Source of the DNA: Microcaldota archaeon
GTDB lineage: Archaea > Micrarchaeota > Micrarchaeia > Micrarchaeales > Micrarchaeaceae
DNA: 18,082 nt
Direction of reading: 5' to 3'
Assembly: GCA_021828345.1 (NCBI GenBank)
Contig: JAJZJI010000017.1
Coordinates: forward strand, 1 to 18,082
Part shown: positions 6,721 to 14,413 of the stretch, piece after piece
Layout of the letters: each line of letters starts with the position of its first letter
Numbering within the stretch: the stretch's first letter is position 1
Made by a program: the position numbers and the translations under genes
The notes under the pieces: model-generated
Told to the model about the DNA's origin: nothing
The model's database searches: none
What the model saw: the letters and a program-made list of their open reading frames with translations, nothing else

Positions 6721-8648
6721 CAACTTTTTTTGTTTGCGCTCTCAAGCTCCTTAATTATTGCATCGCGCTTCTCGCTAGGTTTCATTGCATTCTTTATTAC
6801 CTCAGCCAAATTTTTCACAGGTATTATTTGAACCTTCTTTAGCATGTCCTTGCTCAAATATATATCATCCCTATTATTTTCCGGTACTATTATAGTGCGT
6901 ATTCCAGAACTTATTGCAGCCTCTACCTTGCTTGTAACACCACCGACCGGCAGCACTTCGCCTCTAACAGAGAGCGAGCCGGTCATTGCAACGGACTGAT
7001 TCACTGGAATATTTTCCATTGCCGATATAATACTTATTGCAACAGATATACTAGCGCTATCTCCTTCTATTCCTTCATATGTTTGCAGGAATTGTACGTG
7101 CATATCATAATTAGCAACATCCTTTCCCATATGCTTTTTAATAATCGCGCTTACATTCTTAACTGCCTCATTTGCAATCTTACCAAGCTTTCCTGTAGGT
7201 ATAAATTTGCCTTCTGAGCGTGAGCTTGCCGGAGTAACCTCCGCAACTATTGGTATCACTATTCCAGCGGATGTGGCTGACGAACCTACAACCGCAAGGC
7301 CATTCACCTTACCCACACTAAAGCCCTTTATATTAAATACTTTGTAATCCTTTCTATATTCTAACTCCTGATTGACGACCTGAGATTCTATTGAACCTGC
7401 AAGATTTCTTGCAGTTATAACATCATCCTTTGTAACAGCCTTATGCTTTCTTTCTATTGCTATATCCCCTGCTGCGCGTATCAAACCTCCTAAATCTCTT
7501 AATGAAAGCGTTAAACTCTTCTTTTTACCAGATCTTCTACGCGCCTCCTCTATTATCTCATCTATTGCAGATTTATCAAAATGCGGTATCTTTCCATCCT
7601 TTTGGACCTCCTGTGCGACAAAACGCACTATGGAATCTATGTTCTGCTTATTGTCCTCCATTGAAGATTCCATATAAACCTCATATCCATAACCACGTAT
7701 TCTTGAACGAAGTGCAGGATGCATATTCTTTATATCTATAAGATTACCAGCAGCAACAAGAATAAAATCGGATGGAACGGGCTCAGTCTTAACAAGAGCA
7801 CCAGAGCTCATATCACTCTTTCCAGTTATAGGATATTTTTTCTCCTGCATTGCAGTAAGAAGCTCCTGCTGTGAGCGCCCATCTAGACTTGATATTTCGT
7901 CTATAAACAAAACACCATTATTCGCCTTATGTATTGCACCACTCTCCACACGAAGATGCGCCGGCGTTCCAAGACCTCCGCTCTGCAAAGGATCATGTCT
8001 CACATCTCCAAATAATGCACCAGCTTTTGATCCTGTAGCATCTATAAATGGTGGATGTGTCATTCCCGTATTATCAACAATCAATTTAGGCTCAGATACA
8101 TCAGACATTCCTGGGAATCCGACTCTTTTTGTAAGACCTGTCATAACCAATGCAACAGATCCAAATATCATTATACCAAGCATCAATGCGGCAAGAACCA
8201 CTATTTCATACCCATTAAATATACCACTAAGTGAGAGTGCAAATAACGCAATAACTAAAATTATAACTATAGGAACTATTATTGAACCAGCACGACCAAC
8301 ACTCATCCTAGCTTTCATTCGCTCATTTTGAAGTATTGTCCTGCCCTGGCCATCCTGATTCTTCTCTTTTATTCCATTAGGATAGGTTTTTACTGCTTTT
8401 ACTACTGGCACATTTTCATCATTATTATTTTTATATATCAAAACATCGGTCAGATCAGTAATAGGCAGAAGTTCTGACATTGCCTGCGCTAAGAGCGTTT
8501 TACCCGTTCCTGGAGATCCTATAAGAAGTACATTTCTTCTCTGCTTTGCGGCTTTTTTAACTATCTCTACAGCGCGTTTTTGACCTATTATCTGATCTAT
8601 TAATTTGTCAGGTATTTTTATATCAGCAGTTGTTTTAAAATCAGCCAT
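6720..8648 (-). CDS. lonB: Membrane-anchored ATP-dependent protease LonB
   Basis: This is the archaeal Lon type, which degrades misfolded and regulatory proteins at the inner face of the membrane. The 642-residue order is: AAA+ Walker A GSPGTGKT (44-51); an insertion with two membrane spans (about 121-143 and 148-171); Walker B VLFIDE (246-251); helical sensor region with [23 protein letters not shown] (about 371-393); and a protease domain with the Ser-Lys dyad Ser531 (GDSAS) and Lys574 (TSKVEAA). There is no N-terminal substrate domain, as expected for LonB. All catalytic residues are present. The ATG follows GTGAAAATAA. A palindrome over the probable TATA box suggests regulated expression. 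It is translationally coupled to top6A. Confidence 0.96.
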   Translation of the reverse strand: MADFKTTADIKIPDKLIDQIIGQKRAVEIVKKAAKQRRNVLLIGSPGTGKTLLAQAMSELLPITDLTDVLIYKNNNDENVPVVKAVKTYPNGIKEKNQDGQGRTILQNERMKARMSVGRAGSIIVPIVIILVIALFALSLSGIFNGYEIVVLAALMLGIMIFGSVALVMTGLTKRVGFPGMSDVSEPKLIVDNTGMTHPPFIDATGSKAGALFGDVRHDPLQSGGLGTPAHLRVESGAIHKANNGVLFIDEISSLDGRSQQELLTAMQEKKYPITGKSDMSSGALVKTEPVPSDFILVAAGNLIDIKNMHPALRSRIRGYGYEVYMESSMEDNKQNIDSIVRFVAQEVQKDGKIPHFDKSAIDEIIEEARRRSGKKKSLTLSLRDLGGLIRAAGDIAIERKHKAVTKDDVITARNLAGSIESQVVNQELEYRKDYKVFNIKGFSVGKVNGLAVVGSSATSAGIVIPIVAEVTPASSRSEGKFIPTGKLGKIANEAVKNVSAIIKKHMGKDVANYDMHVQFLQTYEGIEGDSASISVAISIISAMENIPVNQSVAMTGSLSVRGEVLPVGGVTSKVEAAISSGIRTIIVPENNRDDIYLSKDMLKKVQIIPVKNLAEVIKNAMKPSEKRDAIIKELESANKKS

Positions 8649-8705
8649 TTATTTTCACTTTTTATATCGTAATATTTACCTAAATGCTACAATCAATATT
8701 ATACT

Positions 8706-8722
8706 GGTATATTTTATATACC
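8706..8722 (-). promoter_or_regulatory. Palindrome over the lonB TATA box, possible operator
   Basis: GGTATATTTTATATACC is a perfect inverted repeat with 7-base arms and a 3-base centre. Read on the lonB strand it contains TATATAAAA, which predicts transcription start near 8689 and a leader of about 41 bases. A repressor dimer bound here would block TBP. AT-rich sequence makes short palindromes likely, but the GG/CC ends make this one more specific. Confidence 0.45.
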
Positions 8723-8797
8723 TTATTAAAAATTTAGTTTTTTCTCTATATATGCCATAGCAGAATAATTTATCATAATCGGTTCAATAAGAATGCA

Positions 8798-8808
8798 TTA
8801 TATATATT
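8798..8808 (+). promoter_or_regulatory. tRNA-Gln promoter
   Basis: TTATATATATT centred near 8803 predicts transcription start near 8830, three bases before the mature tRNA end. The same promoter probably also serves the protein gene that begins six bases after the tRNA. Confidence 0.5.
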
Positions 8809-8832
8809 TTGTATATTAAATTACTTATATTT

Positions 8833-8905
8833 AGTCCCGTCGTCTAGTGGTCAAGGACGCAGGGCTTTGGACCCTGCTACGCCGGTTCGAATCCGACCGG
8901 GACTA
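8833..8905 (+). tRNA. tRNA-Gln (TTG anticodon)
   Basis: The 73-base cloverleaf has acceptor AGTCCCG/CGGGACT with discriminator A, D stem GTCT/GGAC, anticodon stem CAGGG/CCCTG around loop CTTTGGA (anticodon TTG), a four-base variable loop CTAC, and T loop TTCGAAT. CCA is not encoded and no intron is seen. The T stem GCCGG/CCGAC has one C-A mismatch, C50 against A64. Archaea usually charge this tRNA first with glutamate and then amidate it with GatDE; the aminoacylation route is not visible here. Confidence 0.95.
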
Positions 8906-8911
8906 AATGGA

Positions 8912-9316
8912 ATGGTTTATATGAAAGATGGAATTGCATTTGTATTCATGCTCATAATATTAGGACTCGGCATCTATCTATTTTTATACAACCCTAACTT
9001 TATTACATATTCAAAAAACCACATAGAAACAGGGAATAATACAATATTTCTTAATAAATCTGGTCTGTTCAATTTTTACAATAAAACAAAAAATATGAAT
9101 GAATCATTTTTTATAAATTGGATAAAGTACAATAAAAGCACAAATGTTTCTAATATACTTAATTTAAGCACAAATAATATAACAGAAAAAGCAACATATT
9201 TATGGCATAAAATTAATTCACTTAAAAACACAACAGGTATTAAAACAAACAGCTCAAAAATATATAATGTTTTGAATGCTGCTTTTGAAAATCTGACAAA
9301 TAGCTCCAAAAATTAG
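8912..9316 (+). CDS. Small membrane-anchored protein dense in N-glycosylation sequons
   Basis: I do not recognise a family. With the ATG at 8912 the product has 134 residues (131 if the ATG at 8921 is used); a longer frame starting inside the tRNA is not credible. Residues about 8-26 form one hydrophobic span (IAFVFMLIILGLGIYLFLY), a probable signal anchor with the rest outside the cell. The outer part, about 108 residues, holds roughly 25 Asn and 23 Ser/Thr and contains 12 N-x-S/T sequons, about twice what its composition predicts. It has no cysteines. The gene begins six bases after tRNA-Gln with no room for its own promoter, and the transporter gene follows after seven bases. A surface glycoprotein is the likely class; its function is unknown. 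Confidence 0.6.
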   Translation: MVYMKDGIAFVFMLIILGLGIYLFLYNPNFITYSKNHIETGNNTIFLNKSGLFNFYNKTKNMNESFFINWIKYNKSTNVSNILNLSTNNITEKATYLWHKINSLKNTTGIKTNSSKIYNVLNAAFENLTNSSKN

Positions 9317-9323
9317 TGGTATA

Positions 9324-10184
9324 TTGATATATAATTACCTATTAATCCTTCTATCTGGCGTACTTATAGGAATATCAGCATTAATAGAAAAAGCAACACT
9401 CAGAAAAGAGCACTCTGTTGCATATGCTACAAGCGTCGCACTAATCGCAGCAGTAATATCATTTACATTCATTCCGTTTGTTGATTTGAATATTAGCATT
9501 CTTGATATATTTTTGTTATATATTGTTAGCCTTCTTTCTACAACAACAGCAATACTTGCGGCAAAGGTTTACAAACATGGCAACATTAGTGTGGTATCAC
9601 CTATTCTCAGTTCAATACCACAGTTCATAATTATAGTGCTAGCATTGGCGTTCTTAAATGAAAAATTGAGCCCTATAAAGTATGTGAGCATTGCAGTAAT
9701 AATAGTGGCAACATATCTGTTAATATCGAATAAAAATAAGAGATCTAAGTCGTTTGACAAAAAATACTACATCTACATACTTATAGTACTAACTTTGCTA
9801 ATGGCAATTGGTGCCACCATACTCAAATATCTGCTATTTTCTATACAACCGCTTACATATCTTCTATTCCTAAGTGTATTTACAGCAATCAACGGCATTG
9901 CATACATGCAAATAAAATTTGGCGGTCTACGCGAAATCGTCAAAAACACAATGGATTACAAATATCCAATAATAGCCATTGCGATCATAACTATTACATA
10001 TAGATTGTTATATTACGTAGCTCTGGTGAATACGTTCGTAAGCATTGCATACCCATTAAGAAATACACTTAACATATTGATAACTGTTATTTTGGGTGGA
10101 CTTCTCTTTGGAGAAAAGAATATTAAAAGAAAATTATTATTGTCTATTATTTTAATGATTGCAGTCTATACGCTCATTGCGTAA
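9324..10184 (+). CDS. EamA/DMT-superfamily transporter
   Basis: A 286-residue membrane protein with about ten hydrophobic helices arranged as two five-helix halves, the EamA (drug/metabolite transporter) plan. The end of each half has the family's hallmark: SVVSPILSSIPQFIIIVLA followed by LNEKLSPIKYVSIAVII in the first, and SIAYPLRNTLNILITVILGG followed by GEKNIKRKLLLSIILMI in the second. Substrate cannot be read from sequence; members export amino acids, sugars or other metabolites. The start is a TTG at 9324 preceded by AGTGGTATA; no ATG is available near the first helix. It lies seven bases after the sequon-rich protein and is probably cotranscribed. Confidence 0.82.
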   Translation: MIYNYLLILLSGVLIGISALIEKATLRKEHSVAYATSVALIAAVISFTFIPFVDLNISILDIFLLYIVSLLSTTTAILAAKVYKHGNISVVSPILSSIPQFIIIVLALAFLNEKLSPIKYVSIAVIIVATYLLISNKNKRSKSFDKKYYIYILIVLTLLMAIGATILKYLLFSIQPLTYLLFLSVFTAINGIAYMQIKFGGLREIVKNTMDYKYPIIAIAIITITYRLLYYVALVNTFVSIAYPLRNTLNILITVILGGLLFGEKNIKRKLLLSIILMIAVYTLIA

Positions 10185-10233
10185 TTTTTATTATTTATGA
10201 AAGGCTTTTATCCTTTTAATACCATTATACTAC

Positions 10234-10280
10234 GTGATGAGTCGAGGTATTTCTGATCTGTGATGAAAAGAGTCGGCTGA
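10234..10280 (+). ncRNA. C/D box guide sRNA
   Basis: Four perfect boxes are in order: C GTGATGA (10234-10240), D' CTGA (10253-10256), C' GTGATGA (10260-10266) and D CTGA (10277-10280). The guides are 12 bases (10241-10252) and 10 bases (10267-10276), and the D'-C' gap is three bases, all normal for archaeal sRNAs that direct 2'-O-methylation with L7Ae, Nop5 and fibrillarin. The predicted targets are AAATACCTCGAC and CCGACTCTTT, with methylation five bases from each D box, on the fifth base of each target (A and C). I could not assign these to rRNA or tRNA positions with certainty. TTTTAATA at about 10213-10220 is a plausible TATA box. Mature ends are probably a few bases outside the boxes. 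Confidence 0.85.
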
Positions 10281-10287
10281 ATTTATT

Positions 10288-10306
10288 TGTAATCTATTAG
10301 ATTACA
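10288..10306. terminator. Perfect hairpin between convergent transcripts
   Basis: TGTAATCTATTAGATTACA is a perfect inverted repeat with 9-base arms around one T. It begins eight bases after the sRNA D box and contains the sufU stop codon on the other strand. It may define the 3' ends of the sRNA and of the suf mRNA. It is not followed by a long T run on either strand, so the terminator role is tentative. Confidence 0.4.
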
Positions 10307-10700
10307 GATTCTTTGTATTTTGATCCATTGGTTTATGTTCGTATAAAAATACGGCACCCTTTAGAGTTTTTAGCGAAAGTGTCGCACATTTTAGCCTTGC
10401 AGGCCCAGGATCTATATTTATTAATTCTTTTAAAGTCTTAAAATCCATTTTCTCTATTTCAGATAGCTTTTTGCCCTTAACAAAATCCGTAAGCATACTT
10501 GCGGATGCTATGCTAATTGAGCACCCATTTCCATCGAATTTAACATCCTCCACCGTATCGTTCTTTACTTTTAGATATATCGTTATATCGTCTCCACAAG
10601 TCGGGTTATATTCATGAAATTTTGAATCTGAATTTGAAATGATGCCCTTATTATGTGGATGCTCATAATGAGATATTAATTCCTCTGCGTAAAAATCCAT
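10302..10700 (-). CDS. sufU: Fe-S assembly protein SufU (compact form)
   Basis: In bacteria SufU accepts sulfur from SufS, using a zinc site, and passes it to SufBCD. The 132-residue product has the SufU signatures NPTCGDD (Cys35, Asp37), GNGCSISIASASMLTD (Cys60) and RLKCATL (Cys105). These are the four expected metal ligands, and the Lys before the last Cys is SufU-like rather than IscU-like (His). The Cys60-Cys105 distance is 45, close to IscU (43) and shorter than about 62 in Bacillus subtilis SufU, so the SufU-specific insertion is missing. It starts at an ATG after GGGTAATTAG, 14 bases after sufS, and is the last gene of the operon. Confidence 0.92.
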   Translation of the reverse strand: MDFYAEELISHYEHPHNKGIISNSDSKFHEYNPTCGDDITIYLKVKNDTVEDVKFDGNGCSISIASASMLTDFVKGKKLSEIEKMDFKTLKELINIDPGPARLKCATLSLKTLKGAVFLYEHKPMDQNTKNL

Positions 10701-10714
10701 CTAATTACCCATTA

Positions 10715-11974
10715 TTATTTTACCTTAAAGAGTTTTTTTGCTTTTTTCATTGCCTTTAGTGCCCTATCTATCTCCGCGTAATTATTATATATATGGAAAC
10801 TTATTCTAGATAAAGCACTCCGATTTAAAGATTCAGTTATTAGAGGCATTGCACAGTGATGCCCTGCGCGTATAGCTATTCCCTCACTATCAAACACCTG
10901 CGCCACATCATGTGGATGAAGACCCTTTATATCAAATGATACAACACATATGCGCTTATCATTTGCATTTTTAGGTCCATATACTGTTATATCATCCATC
11001 TTGGATAAATGCTCTAATAAATATGCTGTTAATGCCGAATTATGCTCCTCTATTCTTTTCATACCTATCTGCTCAATATAATCTATTGCAGCATTTAGAC
11101 CTATAGCACCCTCTATATTTGGCGTTCCTGCCTCAAACTTCCAAGGTAAGGAATTCCAACTATATGTATCATGTGTAACGGTATGTATCATATCGCCGCC
11201 ACCTAACAATGGCTCCATATTCTCAAGAAGCTCCTGTTTTCCGTATAAAACACCAACGCCAGATGGACCGAACATTTTATGGGATGAAAACGCATAGAAA
11301 TCACAATTTATATCGCGTACATCTACAGACATATGTGGTGCGGCCTGTGCGCCATCAACAATAACTATAGACCCATGCTTATGCGCTTCACGTGTTATCT
11401 CCTTCACATCATTTACAGTCCCAAGCACATTTGACGCGTGAGATATTGCAACAATCTTAGGATCCTTCTCTAATTGCTCTTTTATACTGTTAATATCTAA
11501 ATGCTCTTTATGCTCATCCAATTTTACATAATCTATTGTAGCAGACTTTCTTTTTGCAAGCAGCTGCCATGGAACAATATTACTATGATGCTCAAGATCT
11601 GTTATTAGTATATGGTCATCTTTATTTACATACTCGTTACCTAATGTCAATGCAACTAGATTTATTGATTCTGTTGTATTTCGCGTGTAGATTATCTCGC
11701 TATATGAATTTGCGTTTATGTATTTTGCCACATGCTCTTTTGATGATATATATAGACTCGTTGATTTTTCAGCTATGTTATATATGCCTCGATGTATATT
11801 TGAATTATAATTTATATAATAATCTGATATCGCTTTTATTACAGATTTTGGCTTTTGAGAAGTTGAAGCACTATCTAAATAAGCAAAGCGCTTACCGTTG
11901 ATTCTTCTTTTAAATATTGGAAAATCTGATCTTATATTTTCCATACCATCATTCAAATTATTTTTAGAAACCAT
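10715..11974 (-). CDS. sufS: Cysteine desulfurase SufS
   Basis: A PLP enzyme that takes sulfur from cysteine, releasing alanine and leaving a persulfide for SufU. With the ATG at 11974 it has 419 residues; a GTG at 11983 would add three. Key residues are HH in LEHHSN (129-130), Asp208 (VDGAQ), PLP-binding Lys233 (SSHKMFGPSG), catalytic Cys374 (RAGHHCAMP) and Arg389 (SRISFH). The short RAGHHCxxP loop marks the group II SufS/CsdA type, distinct from NifS/IscS. Length is normal (about 405-420). It sits ten bases after sufC and 14 before sufU, the usual SufS-SufU pairing. Confidence 0.95.
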   Translation of the reverse strand: MVSKNNLNDGMENIRSDFPIFKRRINGKRFAYLDSASTSQKPKSVIKAISDYYINYNSNIHRGIYNIAEKSTSLYISSKEHVAKYINANSYSEIIYTRNTTESINLVALTLGNEYVNKDDHILITDLEHHSNIVPWQLLAKRKSATIDYVKLDEHKEHLDINSIKEQLEKDPKIVAISHASNVLGTVNDVKEITREAHKHGSIVIVDGAQAAPHMSVDVRDINCDFYAFSSHKMFGPSGVGVLYGKQELLENMEPLLGGGDMIHTVTHDTYSWNSLPWKFEAGTPNIEGAIGLNAAIDYIEQIGMKRIEEHNSALTAYLLEHLSKMDDITVYGPKNANDKRICVVSFDIKGLHPHDVAQVFDSEGIAIRAGHHCAMPLITESLNRSALSRISFHIYNNYAEIDRALKAMKKAKKLFKVK

Positions 11975-11984
11975 CAAATACACA

Positions 11985-12722
11985 TTATTCGAAGTCTACA
12001 TAACCTTTTTCTTCAAGTTTTTTTACCATACCAACATCGCCTTCCTCAACAATTTTTCCTTTAACCATAACATGCACAAATTCTGGCTTCATATACTCTA
12101 GTATTCTACTATAATGCGTTATCACAAGCAATCCTGAATTTGATTCTTTTACTATTCTATTTATATTTGTAGCAACTACACGTATGGCGTCTATATCTAA
12201 TCCAGAATCAGGCTCGTCAAGTATTGCAATCTTTGGTTTTTGTATTGCCATTTGCAATATTTCTGCTTTTTTCTTCTCCCCTCCAGAAAAACCTTTGTTT
12301 AACGGCCTGCCTATTATACCCTCACCTATTTTAAGATCTTCGGCATTCTTTTTTATCTCGACCATCATATTTTTCATATCTACTGTACCTTTATTTAATG
12401 ATTCTTTCGATGCTCTTAGAAAATTTATAAATCCAACGCCCTCAATTTCAACAGGATGTTGAAATCCCAAAAATAACCCAAGAGCGGCGCGTTGGTCTGT
12501 TGATAAGTCTAATATACTCTTGTTATCGACTAATATATCACCACTTTTTATTGTTACAGCAGGATGGCCAAATATTGCTTTTGCAAGCGTTGTCTTTCCA
12601 GATCCATTAGGACCCATTATCACATGAAGCTCTCCCTGCTTTATTTTTAAATTAAGTCCGCTTATTACCTCCTTACCGTCTATCTCTACATGCAGATCTC
12701 TTATCTCTAATAACATATCCAT
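11985..12722 (-). CDS. sufC: Fe-S assembly ATPase SufC
   Basis: This ABC-type ATPase binds SufB and SufD and drives the shape change needed for cluster assembly. From the ATG at 12722 (after GTGGTTTTT) it has 245 residues; GTG 12731 and ATG 12716 are alternatives. Motifs are Walker A GPNGSGKTT (37-45), Q-loop Gln88 (LGFQHPVEIEGV), signature FSGGEKKK (145-152), Walker B AILDEPDSGLD (166-176) and switch His203 (VITHYSR). The LGFQHPxEIxGV and DSGLDIDA sequences are diagnostic for SufC. A 53-base AT-rich gap separates it from the upstream regulator gene, the largest gap in this operon, so a second promoter there is possible. Confidence 0.96.
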   Translation of the reverse strand: MDMLLEIRDLHVEIDGKEVISGLNLKIKQGELHVIMGPNGSGKTTLAKAIFGHPAVTIKSGDILVDNKSILDLSTDQRAALGLFLGFQHPVEIEGVGFINFLRASKESLNKGTVDMKNMMVEIKKNAEDLKIGEGIIGRPLNKGFSGGEKKKAEILQMAIQKPKIAILDEPDSGLDIDAIRVVATNINRIVKESNSGLLVITHYSRILEYMKPEFVHVMVKGKIVEEGDVGMVKKLEEKGYVDFE

Positions 12723-12775
12723 AAAAACCACTTTAATATTAATAAAATTAATTTTTTAATACCTTAATTTACACA

Positions 12776-13108
12776 TTACTTTACCATCATATTACAATCG
12801 AATTTATGATATGATTGGCATAGATGGCACACAGACTTTTGTGCATTTATATCACTTTTAGATAATACATTTTTGACGTAATCATAAACATGAGAACGTT
12901 CAAATTTTGACATTATACTACTTGTTTCTTTTGGTATTTTCTTATTATTTAAGTATTTACTGACCGCAGCCTGCGTTACGCCCATCACTTTAGCGGCCTC
13001 CTTTTGATTCATATGCATCTCATTTATTAATATATAAACAGTATACTGCCTTAATGCAGGCATAAACTTATATGCAACCCGCTCATAATCTGTCATTATT
13101 CTATTCAT
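12776..13108 (-). CDS. HTH regulator with C-terminal cysteine cluster, in the suf operon
   Basis: The 110-residue protein has a helix-turn-helix of the Xre/Cro-like kind at about residues 33-55 (NQKEAAKVMGVTQAAVSKYLNN), with a classic A-x-x-x-GVTQAAVSKYL recognition helix. A helical linker follows, then CHLCQSYHKFDC (94-105) with Cys94, Cys97 and Cys105, spaced C-x2-C-x7-C. Small archaeal HTH proteins with such tails exist, but I cannot name an exact characterised member. Three closely spaced cysteines suit an Fe-S cluster (or zinc) site. Given its place between sufD and sufC, it is a good candidate for a sensor that controls this operon; this is inference. The ATG directly abuts the sufD stop (TAGATG) after a GGGGGAAT Shine-Dalgarno, so it is translated with the operon. 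Confidence 0.85.
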   Translation of the reverse strand: MNRIMTDYERVAYKFMPALRQYTVYILINEMHMNQKEAAKVMGVTQAAVSKYLNNKKIPKETSSIMSKFERSHVYDYVKNVLSKSDINAQKSVCHLCQSYHKFDCNMMVK

Positions 13109-14401
13109 CTAATTCCCCCTGTATTTATAATGACGCTCAAATAAATCCGCTGACGGTTTACTAAACCATATAATATCTGTGGTATCAACTTTAGGTATTA
13201 TACCATATCTACCATTATTTTTCATTTTATCATTTATCATAGATGATATTATAGACTTAACATTATCATCAGAAATATTGCTTATCACCGGTGAAAAAAA
13301 TCCTGAGAGTATTAGCTGTTGTGCTCTAATTTTATCTATACCTCTAGAAGTTAGATAAAATAATGACTCGTCATCTATTGGTCCTGTCGCTGATGAATGC
13401 GTAGCTTTGACAGCATTTTCATCTATTGAAACGGATGGAATCGAATCTATTCGTGCAGTCCTATCGATAAGTATACCACCCTCTTCAACAAATGAACGTG
13501 ACTCTTTTGCGCCGTTTACAATTTTAGCAAATCCTTTTATAAAACATATAGAATCATGCATTAATGCAACTTTTGAATCTAATTTTGCAGTAGTTTCTCT
13601 TCCCGTATTTATTATGTAGGTATTAATATCCATTTTCTGTGATTTTGATCCAAAAATAATCTCATTTGCATTTATTGAACTGCTATTCCCAACAGCATTT
13701 ATATAATTTCTTGAGCGTATTGCGCTACCGCCGATGTATATATAGTTAAATTTTATCTCGGCACCTGCAGCTGCATCAGCTTTTGAATTATTGATTATTG
13801 TAACATACTCATTTTGAGGATATATTATATTAACTTCAGCTTTTGAGTACTCCGACGCCTCAAATTCATTTATTATAGATGTAAATGTGTTCTTTGAGGA
13901 TTTGGAAGTAGATACTTGCAACATTTTAAGATTAGCATTCTTTCCCAATTTAGTATATACTATTATTGGAAGCGATTCGTATGCATTTACGAACAGAACA
14001 TTCAGCGATGCTACCACACCCTCAGGTATATTTATTGTTATTATTTGATCAACATGTGCATGAGTGAATGCAACATATTTATCCTCACGTTTATCATGCA
14101 TTGATTTTTTCAATACCTTATAAAATTCTTCATCATTTTTATTTATTGTTTTTATGTATGGATTATCTTTAACTATTGCGCCATGTCTCCCTATAATCAC
14201 ATCAAAGGATATGTTTAGATGTGCAATAGATTCCTTATATATACGCTCTATTATAGTTTTATCATCAATTAAGTCAGATTTTTCTTCTAGTAAACTTAAA
14301 TCTAAAACTATATGCCTGCGCTTATATATTGAATTCGTCTCCTCAGGCAGTGATTTATATAACTCCAATGCCTCGTTTGCAAATGTCTGATATTCACTCA
14401 T
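13109..14401 (-). CDS. sufD: Fe-S assembly scaffold component SufD
   Basis: SufD pairs with SufB and SufC in the SufBC2D scaffold. The start is taken as the ATG at 14401, because GTGGTG lies six bases before it; GTG codons at 14413 and 14410 are part of that motif. The 430-residue product has a helical N-terminus (about 1-70), a long beta-helix core and a helical C-terminus containing ATHSSATGPIDDESLFYLTSRGI (about 333-355). His335 matches the functionally important SufD histidine in E. coli (His360). Unlike SufB it lacks the core persulfide cysteine; its only Cys is in DSICFIKG (286). The sequence is more diverged than SufB. It lies 12 bases after sufB. Confidence 0.9.
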   Translation of the reverse strand: MSEYQTFANEALELYKSLPEETNSIYKRRHIVLDLSLLEEKSDLIDDKTIIERIYKESIAHLNISFDVIIGRHGAIVKDNPYIKTINKNDEEFYKVLKKSMHDKREDKYVAFTHAHVDQIITINIPEGVVASLNVLFVNAYESLPIIVYTKLGKNANLKMLQVSTSKSSKNTFTSIINEFEASEYSKAEVNIIYPQNEYVTIINNSKADAAAGAEIKFNYIYIGGSAIRSRNYINAVGNSSSINANEIIFGSKSQKMDINTYIINTGRETTAKLDSKVALMHDSICFIKGFAKIVNGAKESRSFVEEGGILIDRTARIDSIPSVSIDENAVKATHSSATGPIDDESLFYLTSRGIDKIRAQQLILSGFFSPVISNISDDNVKSIISSMINDKMKNNGRYGIIPKVDTTDIIWFSKPSADLFERHYKYRGN

Positions 14402-14413
14402 TTTAAACACCAC

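Noticed and set aside
8867..8911. N-terminal extension of the sequon-rich protein into tRNA-Gln
   Set aside because: The extra residues are simply the tRNA read in frame; the ATG at 8912 or 8921 is the sensible start.
12739..12751. TTAATAAAATTAA between the HTH gene and sufC as an operator
   Set aside because: The stretch is low-complexity A/T, where such short repeats are common; it does not resemble the suf palindrome.
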